From the NCBI GenBank assembly GCA_002746535.1, contig NVWA01000080.1:59513-123512 (forward strand): DNA of 64,000 nt, given 5' to 3'. The position numbers were made by a program, and so were the translations under genes. Source of the stretch: Planctomycetota bacterium. Its GTDB lineage: Bacteria > Planctomycetota > GCA-2746535. The notes below the pieces were generated by a model, which was not told where the DNA came from, did no database searches, and worked only from the letters and a program-made list of their open reading frames with translations. Below, piece by piece: positions 52,534 through 61,499 of this stretch; within the stretch, counting starts at the first letter, position 1; every line of letters begins with the position of its first letter.

Positions 52534-54346
52534 TTTTTTCGTATTGAGATAATTTATTATAAAGAGTCTTTCTTTCGATGCCTAATAATTTTGCAGCTTT
52601 TTGTTTGTTGCCGCTAACAATATCTAGCACTTTAAAGATGTATGCCTTTTCAATATCTTTTAAAGGGTTGACATCATCTTCTGAAATTGCCATATTTTCC
52701 ATCATAGGGATTTGTTGTGTTTTTGATCTTAAATGTTCAAAAAACTCAGGGCCAATATTATCACTTGTATTTAAAACGATGGATCTTTCGAGGGCATTTT
52801 TTAATTCTCTTATATTCCCAGGCCAGTTGTATTGTTTTAAGATGTCAATTGCGGAAGGAGATAGCTGAGGGATGTTTCGACCCATATCATTGCTTAATTT
52901 ATTTAAATAATAATCGGCAATCAGTTCTATATCGTCAGTTCGTTTGGATAAAGGCGGTAAATTAATTTCAATAACTTGAAGCCGAAAAAATAAATCCTCC
53001 CGAAATAAGTTTTCTTTTACCATCTGCTCTAAATCTCTATGCGTTGCTGCTAATACCCTTATATCCACCGGTATATCCTTGTCTCCACCTACTCTTCTGA
53101 TCGTTCTAGTCTCAAGTGATCGTAGCAGTTTTACTTGCACATTTGGATCGAGCTCTCCAATTTCATCGAAAAAGAGAATTCCCCCATCAGCCCTCTCAAA
53201 ACAACCTAGATGAGTTTTTATTGCTCCTGTGAAGGCACCTTTTTCGTGACCAAATAATTCACTTTCAATTAGATTTATTGGTATTGCCCCACAATTGATG
53301 GAGACAAACGGTTTGTCTTTCCTTAAAGATATACCATGTATAGCTTTTGCAACTAACTCTTTGCCGGTGCCGCTATCTCCTGTTATTAGTATTGTGATAT
53401 CAACTGGTCCAACTTTACGAATCAAGTCGTAAACTTTTTTCATAGGAGTTGAATTACCAACGATATTAAATTCATTGTCGATACGATTTTTTTCTGCAAT
53501 TTGTTCTGAGATCTGATCCAGCTTCATATGGTTTTTTAAAACAACACTAATAAGTTTTCCTGTTAAAGTAAATAATGATTGTAGCTCTAAATCATTTTCT
53601 AATTTACTCTCATCTATTAGTAGAATTAATATGCAGGATAGTTCATTGTTTTGAAATAAAGGTAATAATAATTTGGATTTGTCATTTTTTGTATCATCAC
53701 CTTGTAAATGAAAAGCTTCATTGTTATCAAATATTTTTGTTAACATTTTTTTAGGAATTTTTAATTTTAAATCAGATCGTTTATATTCATCAATTAATTT
53801 TTTCTCTGTTTTGTTGTAAATAGCAATGGCACAATCTGTTACTGGAGAGTTTTCAATTAATTCATTTAATATTGCTTCTGCTAATTCATTTAGATCTTCT
53901 TTATCATCTACAATATTTAATAAATTATTAAAAAAGTTAATTAACTTGCCGTTACTAGTTACCTCATCATCATTTGCCAGTAAATCGAGTGTGAATGAAA
54001 AAGTTTCATTGGGTTCTTCGGACGTAATTTCAATGTCATCTTGTAATTCATCTTTAATAATATAATTCAAAGATGTTAGGCCAATCGAGATTCTATCATT
54101 GGGTTTTAGCTGCGTGTCTTTTTCTGGAATTCCGTTGACGCTAAAGCCATTGCGACTATCTAAATCTTGTATGCGCAAAACATTGTTTTTCATTTGAATC
54201 AAACAATGTTCACGACTAATTCTTGGATCTTTAATTTTTACGGAGCATTGGCTAGATCGGCCAATTTTTACATAGTCTTTCTCCACAGTATAGACCCATG
54301 GCTCGCGACTAGGCTCTCGAATGATTAATTGATGGATTTTCTGCAT
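52526..54346 (-). CDS. Sigma54-dependent activator with FHA and GAF domains
   Basis: A 606-residue activator. Residues about 20-95 are an FHA domain (KIGRSSQCSV, SREH 44-47, DLDSRNGFSVNG), which binds phospho-threonine. Residues about 130-270 are GAF-like. The AAA+ domain covers about 295-520: Walker A GDSGTGKE (323-330), GAFTGA 370-375 that contacts sigma54, and Walker B ILFFDE. A Fis-type helix-turn-helix lies at 567-603. It should be controlled by Ser/Thr phosphorylation, perhaps by the kinases in this window. The next gene is FlhX-like, so flagellar or export genes are possible targets. RBS is weak. Confidence 0.92.
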   Translation of the reverse strand: MQKIHQLIIREPSREPWVYTVEKDYVKIGRSSQCSVKIKDPRISREHCLIQMKNNVLRIQDLDSRNGFSVNGIPEKDTQLKPNDRISIGLTSLNYIIKDELQDDIEITSEEPNETFSFTLDLLANDDEVTSNGKLINFFNNLLNIVDDKEDLNELAEAILNELIENSPVTDCAIAIYNKTEKKLIDEYKRSDLKLKIPKKMLTKIFDNNEAFHLQGDDTKNDKSKLLLPLFQNNELSCILILLIDESKLENDLELQSLFTLTGKLISVVLKNHMKLDQISEQIAEKNRIDNEFNIVGNSTPMKKVYDLIRKVGPVDITILITGDSGTGKELVAKAIHGISLRKDKPFVSINCGAIPINLIESELFGHEKGAFTGAIKTHLGCFERADGGILFFDEIGELDPNVQVKLLRSLETRTIRRVGGDKDIPVDIRVLAATHRDLEQMVKENLFREDLFFRLQVIEINLPPLSKRTDDIELIADYYLNKLSNDMGRNIPQLSPSAIDILKQYNWPGNIRELKNALERSIVLNTSDNIGPEFFEHLRSKTQQIPMMENMAISEDDVNPLKDIEKAYIFKVLDIVSGNKQKAAKLLGIERKTLYNKLSQYEKNG

Positions 54347-54480
54347 TGGCCAGTGTGTAAAAAATAAACATATTGTAGCACTATAAAGATATAGGGCGAG
54401 AGAAATGTATATGAAAATCTCTATCTTTCTTTACACATAGCTGAATTTTGAATAGGCGTAAAAAGTATACTATTCAATAA

Positions 54481-54543
54481 GTGAGCAAGTTGCTCTTGCG
54501 CCCGACCAAAGGTTAATGTCGGTTATATAAGAGGCTTGCTCAC
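54481..54543 (-). terminator. Large branched hairpin after the lipoprotein gene
   Basis: An outer stem pairs 54481-54489 with 54535-54543 (9 bp) and, after a bulge, 54493-54497 with 54529-54533. An inner stem CCGAC/GTCGG (54502-54506 with 54518-54522) sits in the loop. It lies 18 bases past the lipoprotein stop in the minus direction. It probably ends that transcript, though the T-run is weak. Confidence 0.6.
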
Positions 54544-54561
54544 CATTTGATAAACTTTTAA

Positions 54562-56283
54562 CTATTGAACTGTTAATACAAGATCAAAGACGGTTTTTGG
54601 TGAAACATCTTCTATCGTATCTAAGTCTAATGCATTTAACTTTTCAAAACCTTCTGGTTTGTTTCCTTCGGTTAATTTATTATTGGCTGCATCATACACA
54701 AAAAACTTTTCGCCATTATAGGTGCCTAAGAAACCATCTGCTTTATTAAAAAAAGCTGGATTCACAATGTGCATTAAGGTGTTAAATATTTCACCAAAAG
54801 AAACTTCTTCTTCTGATCCTTTTGTAATCATGGTTTGAATATCATCAATACTAATCGATAAATTCTGTGTAGTATACACTTCAATGATTTTTGGAGCCAT
54901 GATATAATAATAAACAGCTTCTTTAGCTTCTTGTGTAATTTCTTCACTAGTACTAGTTAAATAAATATTTATCAAAGCTAAGCTATCAAAGCTTAAGTCG
55001 CCTAGTTTTTCTTCCGGCCAAAATTCTTTGGCAGCATCAAGTTCTTCTTGTGTAACGACTCCACCATGATCTTCTAGAGAGTCAATTGGAATATTTTTAT
55101 TTAGAATCCAAACGAGTGTTTGAAATCCCAATACTTTTTCAAGACTAACATTACCTTCAAAATCTTTTACCGAATCATCATCATCAACATCATCTAGCAA
55201 GCGGTTCACATTTTCATTTATCAAATCTAAAAAACCTTTTTGAAAAGCTTTTGATAAAGAAGCATCCTCATAAACACCACTAATGTCTGATCTTTGATTG
55301 TCTGGTAGTGCTACAGCTAATTTCACGCCATGGTCACTGTTGTGTAGTGATTTTCCTTTAAACATATATGTATCATTATTTGAACCAAATATAAATCCTT
55401 CGCCTTCTAATTCATTCTTAATTTTTCCAGCACCGTGATAAGATGTGCCACCGACAGAATATTCTTCGTTCTCAAACATTATATTTATGATTACTTTTTC
55501 TGGTTGCCCAAGATCTAATATATTTTGTTGACTTTTTGATAAAGAATTCCAGTTGGATTGAGCGAAGCTAACTAATTCACTTAAATCACTAACGGCTTTA
55601 ATGGTCAATGTCTTTTTATCGCTGTTGGAATCATAGATGACTTCTATCGTTCCAGATTTTTTTAGAATGGTCGATTCTTGATTTATTTTTATAGTAATTT
55701 CGTCTTCATAACGAAATATGATTTTTCCTTTAAAGTCATTTCCAATTTTTGAAAAAAGAGAAATTGCTACGGGTTCATCCACATCAGCATCATATAGGCT
55801 CAATTTCCAATTGTATTCAGTCTTAGGATTTTCTAATTTAAAGGCAAAAAACTCTTCACCTTTATTAAATGTATGTTTTACATCCAAAGCAACTATCGTT
55901 AGAATTTTTGAATCATAAATTTCAACGAATGATTTAACGATATTTTCTTTGACCTCATTCGAAAAATCGACGTATGCAAAAATTCCACCATATACATTTA
56001 ATGCTATATCATCAAATCCGTTACTTTTAGATTTTTTATTGTTTTTCTGATTTATGGTTGTTGATGTTGCTGTAAAGTCATCCGGTAATTGAATAACAGA
56101 GTTTCGAAATTCTTGAGATAACTGACTTTCACCAAATACGGCTTGAGTAGAATCATCCAAATTGGTTGAACTGCTACTGGAGCTTGAAGAATTTCCTTCA
56201 GATTCACCGCCACATCCAGCTATTATCCATAATGAACAACTAGCTATTAAAAGCACTGCTAAGTTTTTTACTGTTTTAAACAT
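54562..56283 (-). CDS. Lipoprotein of unknown function
   Basis: A 573-residue protein with a lipoprotein signal: hydrophobic residues 8-20 and lipobox IAGC, so Cys24 is lipidated. A Ser-rich linker follows (about 30-40). The remainder mixes beta-rich parts (about 90-340) and a helical C-terminal region with several acidic loops. I recognise no family. RBS ggagaag is good. It is monocistronic and ends at a branched hairpin. Confidence 0.75.
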   Translation of the reverse strand: MFKTVKNLAVLLIASCSLWIIAGCGGESEGNSSSSSSSSTNLDDSTQAVFGESQLSQEFRNSVIQLPDDFTATSTTINQKNNKKSKSNGFDDIALNVYGGIFAYVDFSNEVKENIVKSFVEIYDSKILTIVALDVKHTFNKGEEFFAFKLENPKTEYNWKLSLYDADVDEPVAISLFSKIGNDFKGKIIFRYEDEITIKINQESTILKKSGTIEVIYDSNSDKKTLTIKAVSDLSELVSFAQSNWNSLSKSQQNILDLGQPEKVIINIMFENEEYSVGGTSYHGAGKIKNELEGEGFIFGSNNDTYMFKGKSLHNSDHGVKLAVALPDNQRSDISGVYEDASLSKAFQKGFLDLINENVNRLLDDVDDDDSVKDFEGNVSLEKVLGFQTLVWILNKNIPIDSLEDHGGVVTQEELDAAKEFWPEEKLGDLSFDSLALINIYLTSTSEEITQEAKEAVYYYIMAPKIIEVYTTQNLSISIDDIQTMITKGSEEEVSFGEIFNTLMHIVNPAFFNKADGFLGTYNGEKFFVYDAANNKLTEGNKPEGFEKLNALDLDTIEDVSPKTVFDLVLTVQ

Positions 56284-56860
56284 TTACTTCTCCTATTAAT
56301 TAAATTTATCTATGTTTGACGTTCACCATTAGTTTGGTTATATTAAAACAAAATATATATAATAAAACTTAATATGGTTAAAAATAACCATATAATGGGA
56401 TATTTTAGAATAATATTTTCTAAATGAAATTATAGTGATTGGTAGGATCAAGTAATTTGGAGCTTAAGAGAGAGACCTTTTTATTTTATCATTTGGCGTC
56501 AGCTGGTGTTATCTAAGATTATATTTATAGGCGTCAGCCTCTGGGAGCGAGAGCCGCCGGCTCTTGTAAAACTTCTCATCTCAAATATTATAAATTTATA
56601 TAACAGAACCTGATGACGATTTACTTAAAAAAATTACTCTTCAAGTTATACAAGAGCCGGTGGCTCTCGCTCCCAGAGGCTGCCGCCATTGAAAACTCTA
56701 GGAGATTTTAAGGAACAGGCCTTAATTAATTTATTTGAATACGAACACCCTATTGAGTTAGAACAATAAAAGTAAATTTTTTAAAAATAAACGATGGGCT
56801 TCTTCTTGACGAATTTGCCTTTTTCGATTACATTGGTTAATCAAAATGGAGAATTTTAAA
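56284..56860. other. Intergenic region holding a GC-rich inverted repeat
   Basis: About 575 bases between the divergent lipoprotein and DUF1961 genes. The first 210 bases are AT-rich and should carry the lipoprotein promoter. The inverted-repeat element at 56530-56687 is listed separately. A 9-base direct repeat GGCGTCAGC occurs at 56496-56504 and 56530-56538. No gene is visible. Confidence 0.6.
56530..56687. repeat. GC-rich 39-bp inverted repeat pair (MITE/REP-like element)
   Basis: Bases 56530-56568 and 56649-56687 are inverted copies matching at 37 of 39 positions, separated by 80 AT-rich bases. Each arm also has an inner palindrome (AGAGCC then GGCTCT). The arms are far richer in G and C than the surroundings. 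No transposase is present. This layout is typical of a non-autonomous mobile or REP-type element. Confidence 0.8.
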
Positions 56861-57658
56861 ATGAAAATGATCTCAACTTTAATAGTGCTTATCTGCTTCT
56901 CTTTAAATATCTGTATGGCATCAGATAGCAAAAGTGAAAAAAAAGGAACTGACGAGAAGCAAAAAAAGTTAGACAAAGATAAGATTTATTTTAGCGATCA
57001 ATTTTCTGATAAGAAAATAACAAATTGGAAGCTGGAAAAATGGGAAGAAGGTAAAAAAGTAGAGCTAGAAATTAAAAAAGAACGTCTTTGGATGAAAACG
57101 CAAAGTCGCGTGCATGGTTGTATGCTTTGGTGTAAAAAAGAACTTCCTAAGGACTTTCTATTTGAATTTGATTTTACTCCTGTTTCTGAAGGCAAAGGTT
57201 TTTTCCTTATATTCTTTTGTTATAAAGACAAAGAGGGGAATGATATCCTGGAAGAAAAAGCCTGGAAAGATAGAGAATACAAAACACTTTTTAAAAAATA
57301 CGTAAAGGGTAAGTATGATGGTTATCACATATCCTTCAGACGTGGCGTTTCTGCTACCTGTAACTTCAGAAAAAATGCTGGCATGACACTTTTGAAACAG
57401 CACAAATTAGACAAGGTTTTACCTAAAGACAAAACGTATCATGTCAGCCTTTATAAAAAGGGTGGGCACATGATTTTAAAAGTGGATGATACTGTTTTTA
57501 TGGATTATACCGACGATGGAACCAAAAATGGAAAAGTGCGAGAGGGTGGACGCCTTGCATTAAGACAGGTTTATAACGCAGAAGCTTTTTATGATAATAT
57601 AAAGATTACGGATTTGAGTAAAGAAAAAGCAAATCCTGCTGTGAAAATTAAAGATTGA
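56861..57658 (+). CDS. Secreted DUF1961 family protein
   Basis: About 265 residues with a signal peptide (MKMISTLIVLICFSLNICMA). The body matches the DUF1961 pattern: F-DQFS start, FEFDFTPVSEGKGFFLIFF, then KYDGYHISFRRG and CNFRKNAGMTLL, and a final beta strand set (GGRLALRQVYNAEAFYDNI). The fold is concanavalin-like and often found in polysaccharide-use loci; activity is not established. An ATG at 56846 is in frame, but the GGAG at 56848 points to the ATG at 56861. It begins the second carbohydrate region. Confidence 0.8.
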   Translation: MKMISTLIVLICFSLNICMASDSKSEKKGTDEKQKKLDKDKIYFSDQFSDKKITNWKLEKWEEGKKVELEIKKERLWMKTQSRVHGCMLWCKKELPKDFLFEFDFTPVSEGKGFFLIFFCYKDKEGNDILEEKAWKDREYKTLFKKYVKGKYDGYHISFRRGVSATCNFRKNAGMTLLKQHKLDKVLPKDKTYHVSLYKKGGHMILKVDDTVFMDYTDDGTKNGKVREGGRLALRQVYNAEAFYDNIKITDLSKEKANPAVKIKD

Positions 57659-57745
57659 GGCTATATATCATCAGAAGGGTATACGCCTCAGGTTCCGTGA
57701 TTTGTGGTAAACTTTCAGGAATACATTCAGTAGAAGGATAGCGAG

Positions 57746-58396
57746 ATGATAAATACTATATTACAAATAACTAAGCTGGACCCTGAGCTGTTAAACGAAA
57801 TAAAAGATTCGTTTAATGACCTGCCTGAAACTGAACATGCTGATGGTGCATACAGATTAAGAAAGTATTCCAGAGTCATTGCAGATCTCAAAGAATTATT
57901 AAAAGGGACTAAGGTACGGGCTCTGATCGGTAACGAGTTCAGGCAAAGTGAACAATACAATAAGCATCAGGGTGATGTGACTCGTACTTTTGAAAATATT
58001 GATGATCCATTTATTTCGAGCGAGGCAATGAGACTGCTGGTTCTGGCTTTTTATAATGCCTGTAAATTAAGTGGAGAGCACGAATTTGATGTTCACCAGC
58101 TAAGAATTAAATGTGAGGGTGGAGCGACACAGATATCCCCTGAAGGCTGGCATCAGGATGGCTATGATCATATTGCGATAATAGGAATTGACCGCATCAA
58201 TATTATTGGTGGAGAAATTTTACTTTCAGGTAGTAAAACAGACGCTCCCTTCTTTACCGCAATACTTGAAACCGGAACGATGGTTATTCTGAACGATAAT
58301 TTTCTGTGGCACAACGCCAGAGCCATTCAACCCATTGAGGACAGCGAACCCGCCTGGATGGATGTGATGGTGTTTACTCTCAGGGACAGAACATAA
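57746..58396 (+). CDS. 2OG-Fe(II) dioxygenase family protein
   Basis: A 216-residue protein of the 2OG-Fe dioxygenase family that includes L-isoleucine 4-hydroxylase. Seen: YRLRKYSRV, the iron site GWHQDGYD (His136, Asp138), and the distal His189 in FLWHNARAI. Length is typical. Codon use is more GC-rich than in the neighbours, above all in the last third (31 G/C in the 60 bases 58321-58380 by hand count), so recent acquisition is likely. It stands alone. A role in amino-acid hydroxylation is family-based inference. Confidence 0.85.
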   Translation: MINTILQITKLDPELLNEIKDSFNDLPETEHADGAYRLRKYSRVIADLKELLKGTKVRALIGNEFRQSEQYNKHQGDVTRTFENIDDPFISSEAMRLLVLAFYNACKLSGEHEFDVHQLRIKCEGGATQISPEGWHQDGYDHIAIIGIDRINIIGGEILLSGSKTDAPFFTAILETGTMVILNDNFLWHNARAIQPIEDSEPAWMDVMVFTLRDRT

Positions 58397-58556
58397 ATTC
58401 ATCGCTTATTGGAGTCTTTAGAAATTGTGATGCGGTTCTTGGTAGGGGTGTAATATGGCCAAGAAAAATTGATATTCGCTTTGTGTAAAGAAAAAAACAA
58501 AGGTCGCTATGGGTATTTAAAAATAATAAGACTGGTTTTTATTTATTACTTTAATT

Positions 58557-59507
58557 TCAGTTTCTGAAATCATGAGGTTTTATGCCAGTTCTCTTTTTAA
58601 AAAATTTACTAAAATAATTTGAATCTTGAAAGCCAACTAATTGTGAAATATCAGCAATACTCAATAATGAGGAGGCCGATAATAATGATTTTGCCTTTGC
58701 CAATCTTTGTTGCAAAATATATTCCCCTAAAGTCACACCTTCGGATTGTTTAAATAGTCGATTTATATGTTGCTTGCTGATCTTAAGTTGATTTGAAATA
58801 TCTTCCAAGCTTATATTCTCACCTAACTGCAATTGAACCATTGATTTAGCTCTTAAAATTAAGGGGTTAATTTGATCTTTAACCACTATTTTATTTTTGA
58901 TGGTATCATTTTTAGAAATTAAATTCTTTAAAAGTTCAATGAAAAAACCATGCAAAGCATGACTGCTTGTTTCAATCCTCATCATTGCCACTGGGTTGTG
59001 AACACATTGCATAAACTCTTTTAAATAATCAAGCATTTTTTTAGAAGAGATTACTTTAAAATTATTTTTCTTAATCCCTTTATTCAAATTTTTATAATTA
59101 ATTATTCCCTCATTATTATTTGGAATTATAGATAGCATAAATCCTAAAAGTTCAAGCTCGCCTTCTTTAGTATTCCATTGATGATAGGATCCCGGTGGCA
59201 TACAAAAGGTCATATTTTTTGCAATCTTGATTTTCTTTTCATCACATTTTTGAAACATATTACCTTGTAATACATGAGTCAGTTCAAGAAATGGATGAAA
59301 GTGTCTTTCTGATTGGTGAGGTTTCGACGTCTTAACCAAATGACATAATTCAAGTTTTATGGTACATTCTAAGGCAATAAAATTATCAAGATGATTTGCA
59401 ACTTTAAATAAAAATAGATTCTGTTCTCTGAAAATCTCCCCTAAAGGATAAACAACGTTTCTATTATGTTTAATCATTTTCATAGGATGCGATCTGCTTG
59501 AAAACAT
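58557..59507 (-). CDS. AraC-family transcriptional regulator
   Basis: A 316-residue regulator. The N-terminal cupin-like sensor has RHFHPFLELTHVLQG (metal or sugar-binding His) and FCMPPGSYHQW. The C-terminal double helix-turn-helix (about 210-315) contains ISLEDISNQLKISKQHINRLFKQSE and SIADISQLVGFQDSNYFSKFFKK. An inner start (ATG at 59483) is possible. It is divergent from the sialidase-like gene, the usual position of a local activator, so it likely controls 59650-64000. Confidence 0.88.
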   Translation of the reverse strand: MFSSRSHPMKMIKHNRNVVYPLGEIFREQNLFLFKVANHLDNFIALECTIKLELCHLVKTSKPHQSERHFHPFLELTHVLQGNMFQKCDEKKIKIAKNMTFCMPPGSYHQWNTKEGELELLGFMLSIIPNNNEGIINYKNLNKGIKKNNFKVISSKKMLDYLKEFMQCVHNPVAMMRIETSSHALHGFFIELLKNLISKNDTIKNKIVVKDQINPLILRAKSMVQLQLGENISLEDISNQLKISKQHINRLFKQSEGVTLGEYILQQRLAKAKSLLSASSLLSIADISQLVGFQDSNYFSKFFKKRTGIKPHDFRN

Positions 59508-59649
59508 TTACAGGGTTTGGTGATTTTTTAATATTTTAAAAGTTAATACGGCATATGTTCAAATTTTCCAGGAAATATCCATATTTTACATCTATTTATT
59601 ATGCCTAAGCACCTATACTGAGGTTTAATTCGAGTCATTAAGGGAAATT

Positions 59650-61458
59650 ATGGTATCTGATGCTAGAAATATATTATATGGTAAACCCATACCTTCTGAA
59701 GGTTACTGTGAACAACCCAATATTATTGAAATAGATTCTGATACTTGGCTTTGTGTTATTACTACTGGTAAAGGTAAAGAAGGTCAAAAATGTCAACACA
59801 TTGTTGCCATGCAAAGTAAGGATCAAGGGACAACTTGGATCAATCAAGTATCCGTTGAACCTGACGATGGTCCTGAAGCAAGCTATTCAGTTCTTTTGAA
59901 AACAAACTTCAACCGGATCTATTGTTTTTATAATTACAATTCAACTAAATTTGATTATGTGATAGCAGATCCAAATTATTATAAAGAGGGCAAATGTAAG
60001 CGTGTCGATATGCTAGGTGATTATGTTTTTAAATACAGTGATGATCATGGATTAAGCTGGTCTGAAAAAAGAGTTGTCGTACCCATTCGTCCTTTTGAAA
60101 TTGATAAAAAGAATGCTTATCAGGGCGAAATAACTTATGGTTGGAATGTTTCTCAACCTGTTATCAATAATAATATCGTCATGATTCCCTATAATAAAAT
60201 TGGCGCCTTTGGTAAAGGTCACGATTCTGTTTCGGAAGGAGTATTCCTCGCCAGTGATAATATTTTAAGTGAAAAAGATATTGAAAAAATAAATTGGCAA
60301 ACATTACCGGAAGGTACTGAAGGAATCAAACCACCAAAAAACTGTGGCTCGATTTCTGAAGAACACAGTCTTACTGTTCTGAATAATGGTGAACTGTATG
60401 ACATCTTCAGAACTACAGGGGGTTATGCCGCTTTTACTCAAAGTCGAGATAATGGTAAAACATGGAGTATTCCTGAATATGCGTTATATCGAAATGGTTA
60501 TCCCATCAAACAACCCCGAGCAGCTAACATAATTTTTAAATGTAAAAACAATAAATACTTGTACTGGTATCATTTCAATAGTTGGAATGGTTATAATTTT
60601 CATGATGGGGCAGGTAGTCGTAATTTAGCATGGATGTGTGGTGGTGTAGAAGAAGACGGTACTATTAAATGGTCACAACCGGAAATAATATTATATCATC
60701 CTGATTTTTATAAAGGCCCTAGCTACCCTCATCTGTTAGAATCTAATGGAGAATACTTTATTTCTGAAACAGTTAAGAGTAAAGCATTTGTCCATCAGTT
60801 AGATAAAAGCCAACTGGAAAGATTGTGGTCGCAGCACTTACTTGATGAAGTTTCACAAAATGGTTTGAAACTTGAATACGAACTAGGCTCTGACAATGGT
60901 TTGAAATTGCCGCAATTCAACTCATTCGTCATCAGAGACTACTGGAAAAATAAGGATTCTCCTGAGAATCAAAATTCAGGTTTCTCGATTGAATTGGCCT
61001 TTCGATTAAATGATTTCAATGTAGATGAAAATATTATTGATAACCTATCAAGCAGTAAAAAAGGTTTTCGTGTAAGTGTTGGACGAAATAATACGATAAG
61101 ATTTCAAATGAGTGATGGTCGAACAGAAAATACATGGTCAACTGATTTCAATTCTATCAAAATAAACCATCTACATCATCTGGTAATAAATATTGATGGT
61201 GGCGCTAGCACTATAACGTTTGTGTTAGATGGAAGGCTTCTTGATGGTGGTGATGCAAGATATTATGGGTATGGAAGAATTTCCCCTGTTTTTGATAATG
61301 TAAATGGAGCAGAAGTGTTAAGCCTCAATCAAAATGCACAAATAATGATTTCTAAAATAAGAATATACAACCGTTCTTTGTCGACTTCAGAATCCATAGG
61401 TAACTGGAAAAGTTTCATCTTAGCATTAAAACACGATACATCAGAGTCACTCTGTTAG
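59650..61458 (+). CDS. Sialidase/BNR-repeat protein with LamG-like C-terminus
   Basis: A 602-residue protein. The N-terminal 380 residues look like a six-bladed sialidase propeller with Asp-box repeats (SKDQGTTW, SDDHGLSW, SRDNGKTW). Residues about 395-590 form a concanavalin/LamG-type domain (GFSIELAFRLNDF, LHHLVINIDGG, ISKIRIYNRSLS). No signal peptide is visible, so it is predicted cytosolic unless exported by another route. The RBS aaggga is good. The secreted propeller gene follows 42 bases downstream. It may cut a glycan, but sialic acid as the substrate is not shown. Confidence 0.8.
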   Translation: MVSDARNILYGKPIPSEGYCEQPNIIEIDSDTWLCVITTGKGKEGQKCQHIVAMQSKDQGTTWINQVSVEPDDGPEASYSVLLKTNFNRIYCFYNYNSTKFDYVIADPNYYKEGKCKRVDMLGDYVFKYSDDHGLSWSEKRVVVPIRPFEIDKKNAYQGEITYGWNVSQPVINNNIVMIPYNKIGAFGKGHDSVSEGVFLASDNILSEKDIEKINWQTLPEGTEGIKPPKNCGSISEEHSLTVLNNGELYDIFRTTGGYAAFTQSRDNGKTWSIPEYALYRNGYPIKQPRAANIIFKCKNNKYLYWYHFNSWNGYNFHDGAGSRNLAWMCGGVEEDGTIKWSQPEIILYHPDFYKGPSYPHLLESNGEYFISETVKSKAFVHQLDKSQLERLWSQHLLDEVSQNGLKLEYELGSDNGLKLPQFNSFVIRDYWKNKDSPENQNSGFSIELAFRLNDFNVDENIIDNLSSSKKGFRVSVGRNNTIRFQMSDGRTENTWSTDFNSIKINHLHHLVINIDGGASTITFVLDGRLLDGGDARYYGYGRISPVFDNVNGAEVLSLNQNAQIMISKIRIYNRSLSTSESIGNWKSFILALKHDTSESLC

Positions 61459-61499
61459 TTAATGCTTCAATAAATAATTCACTATTTCAAGGAGATAGT

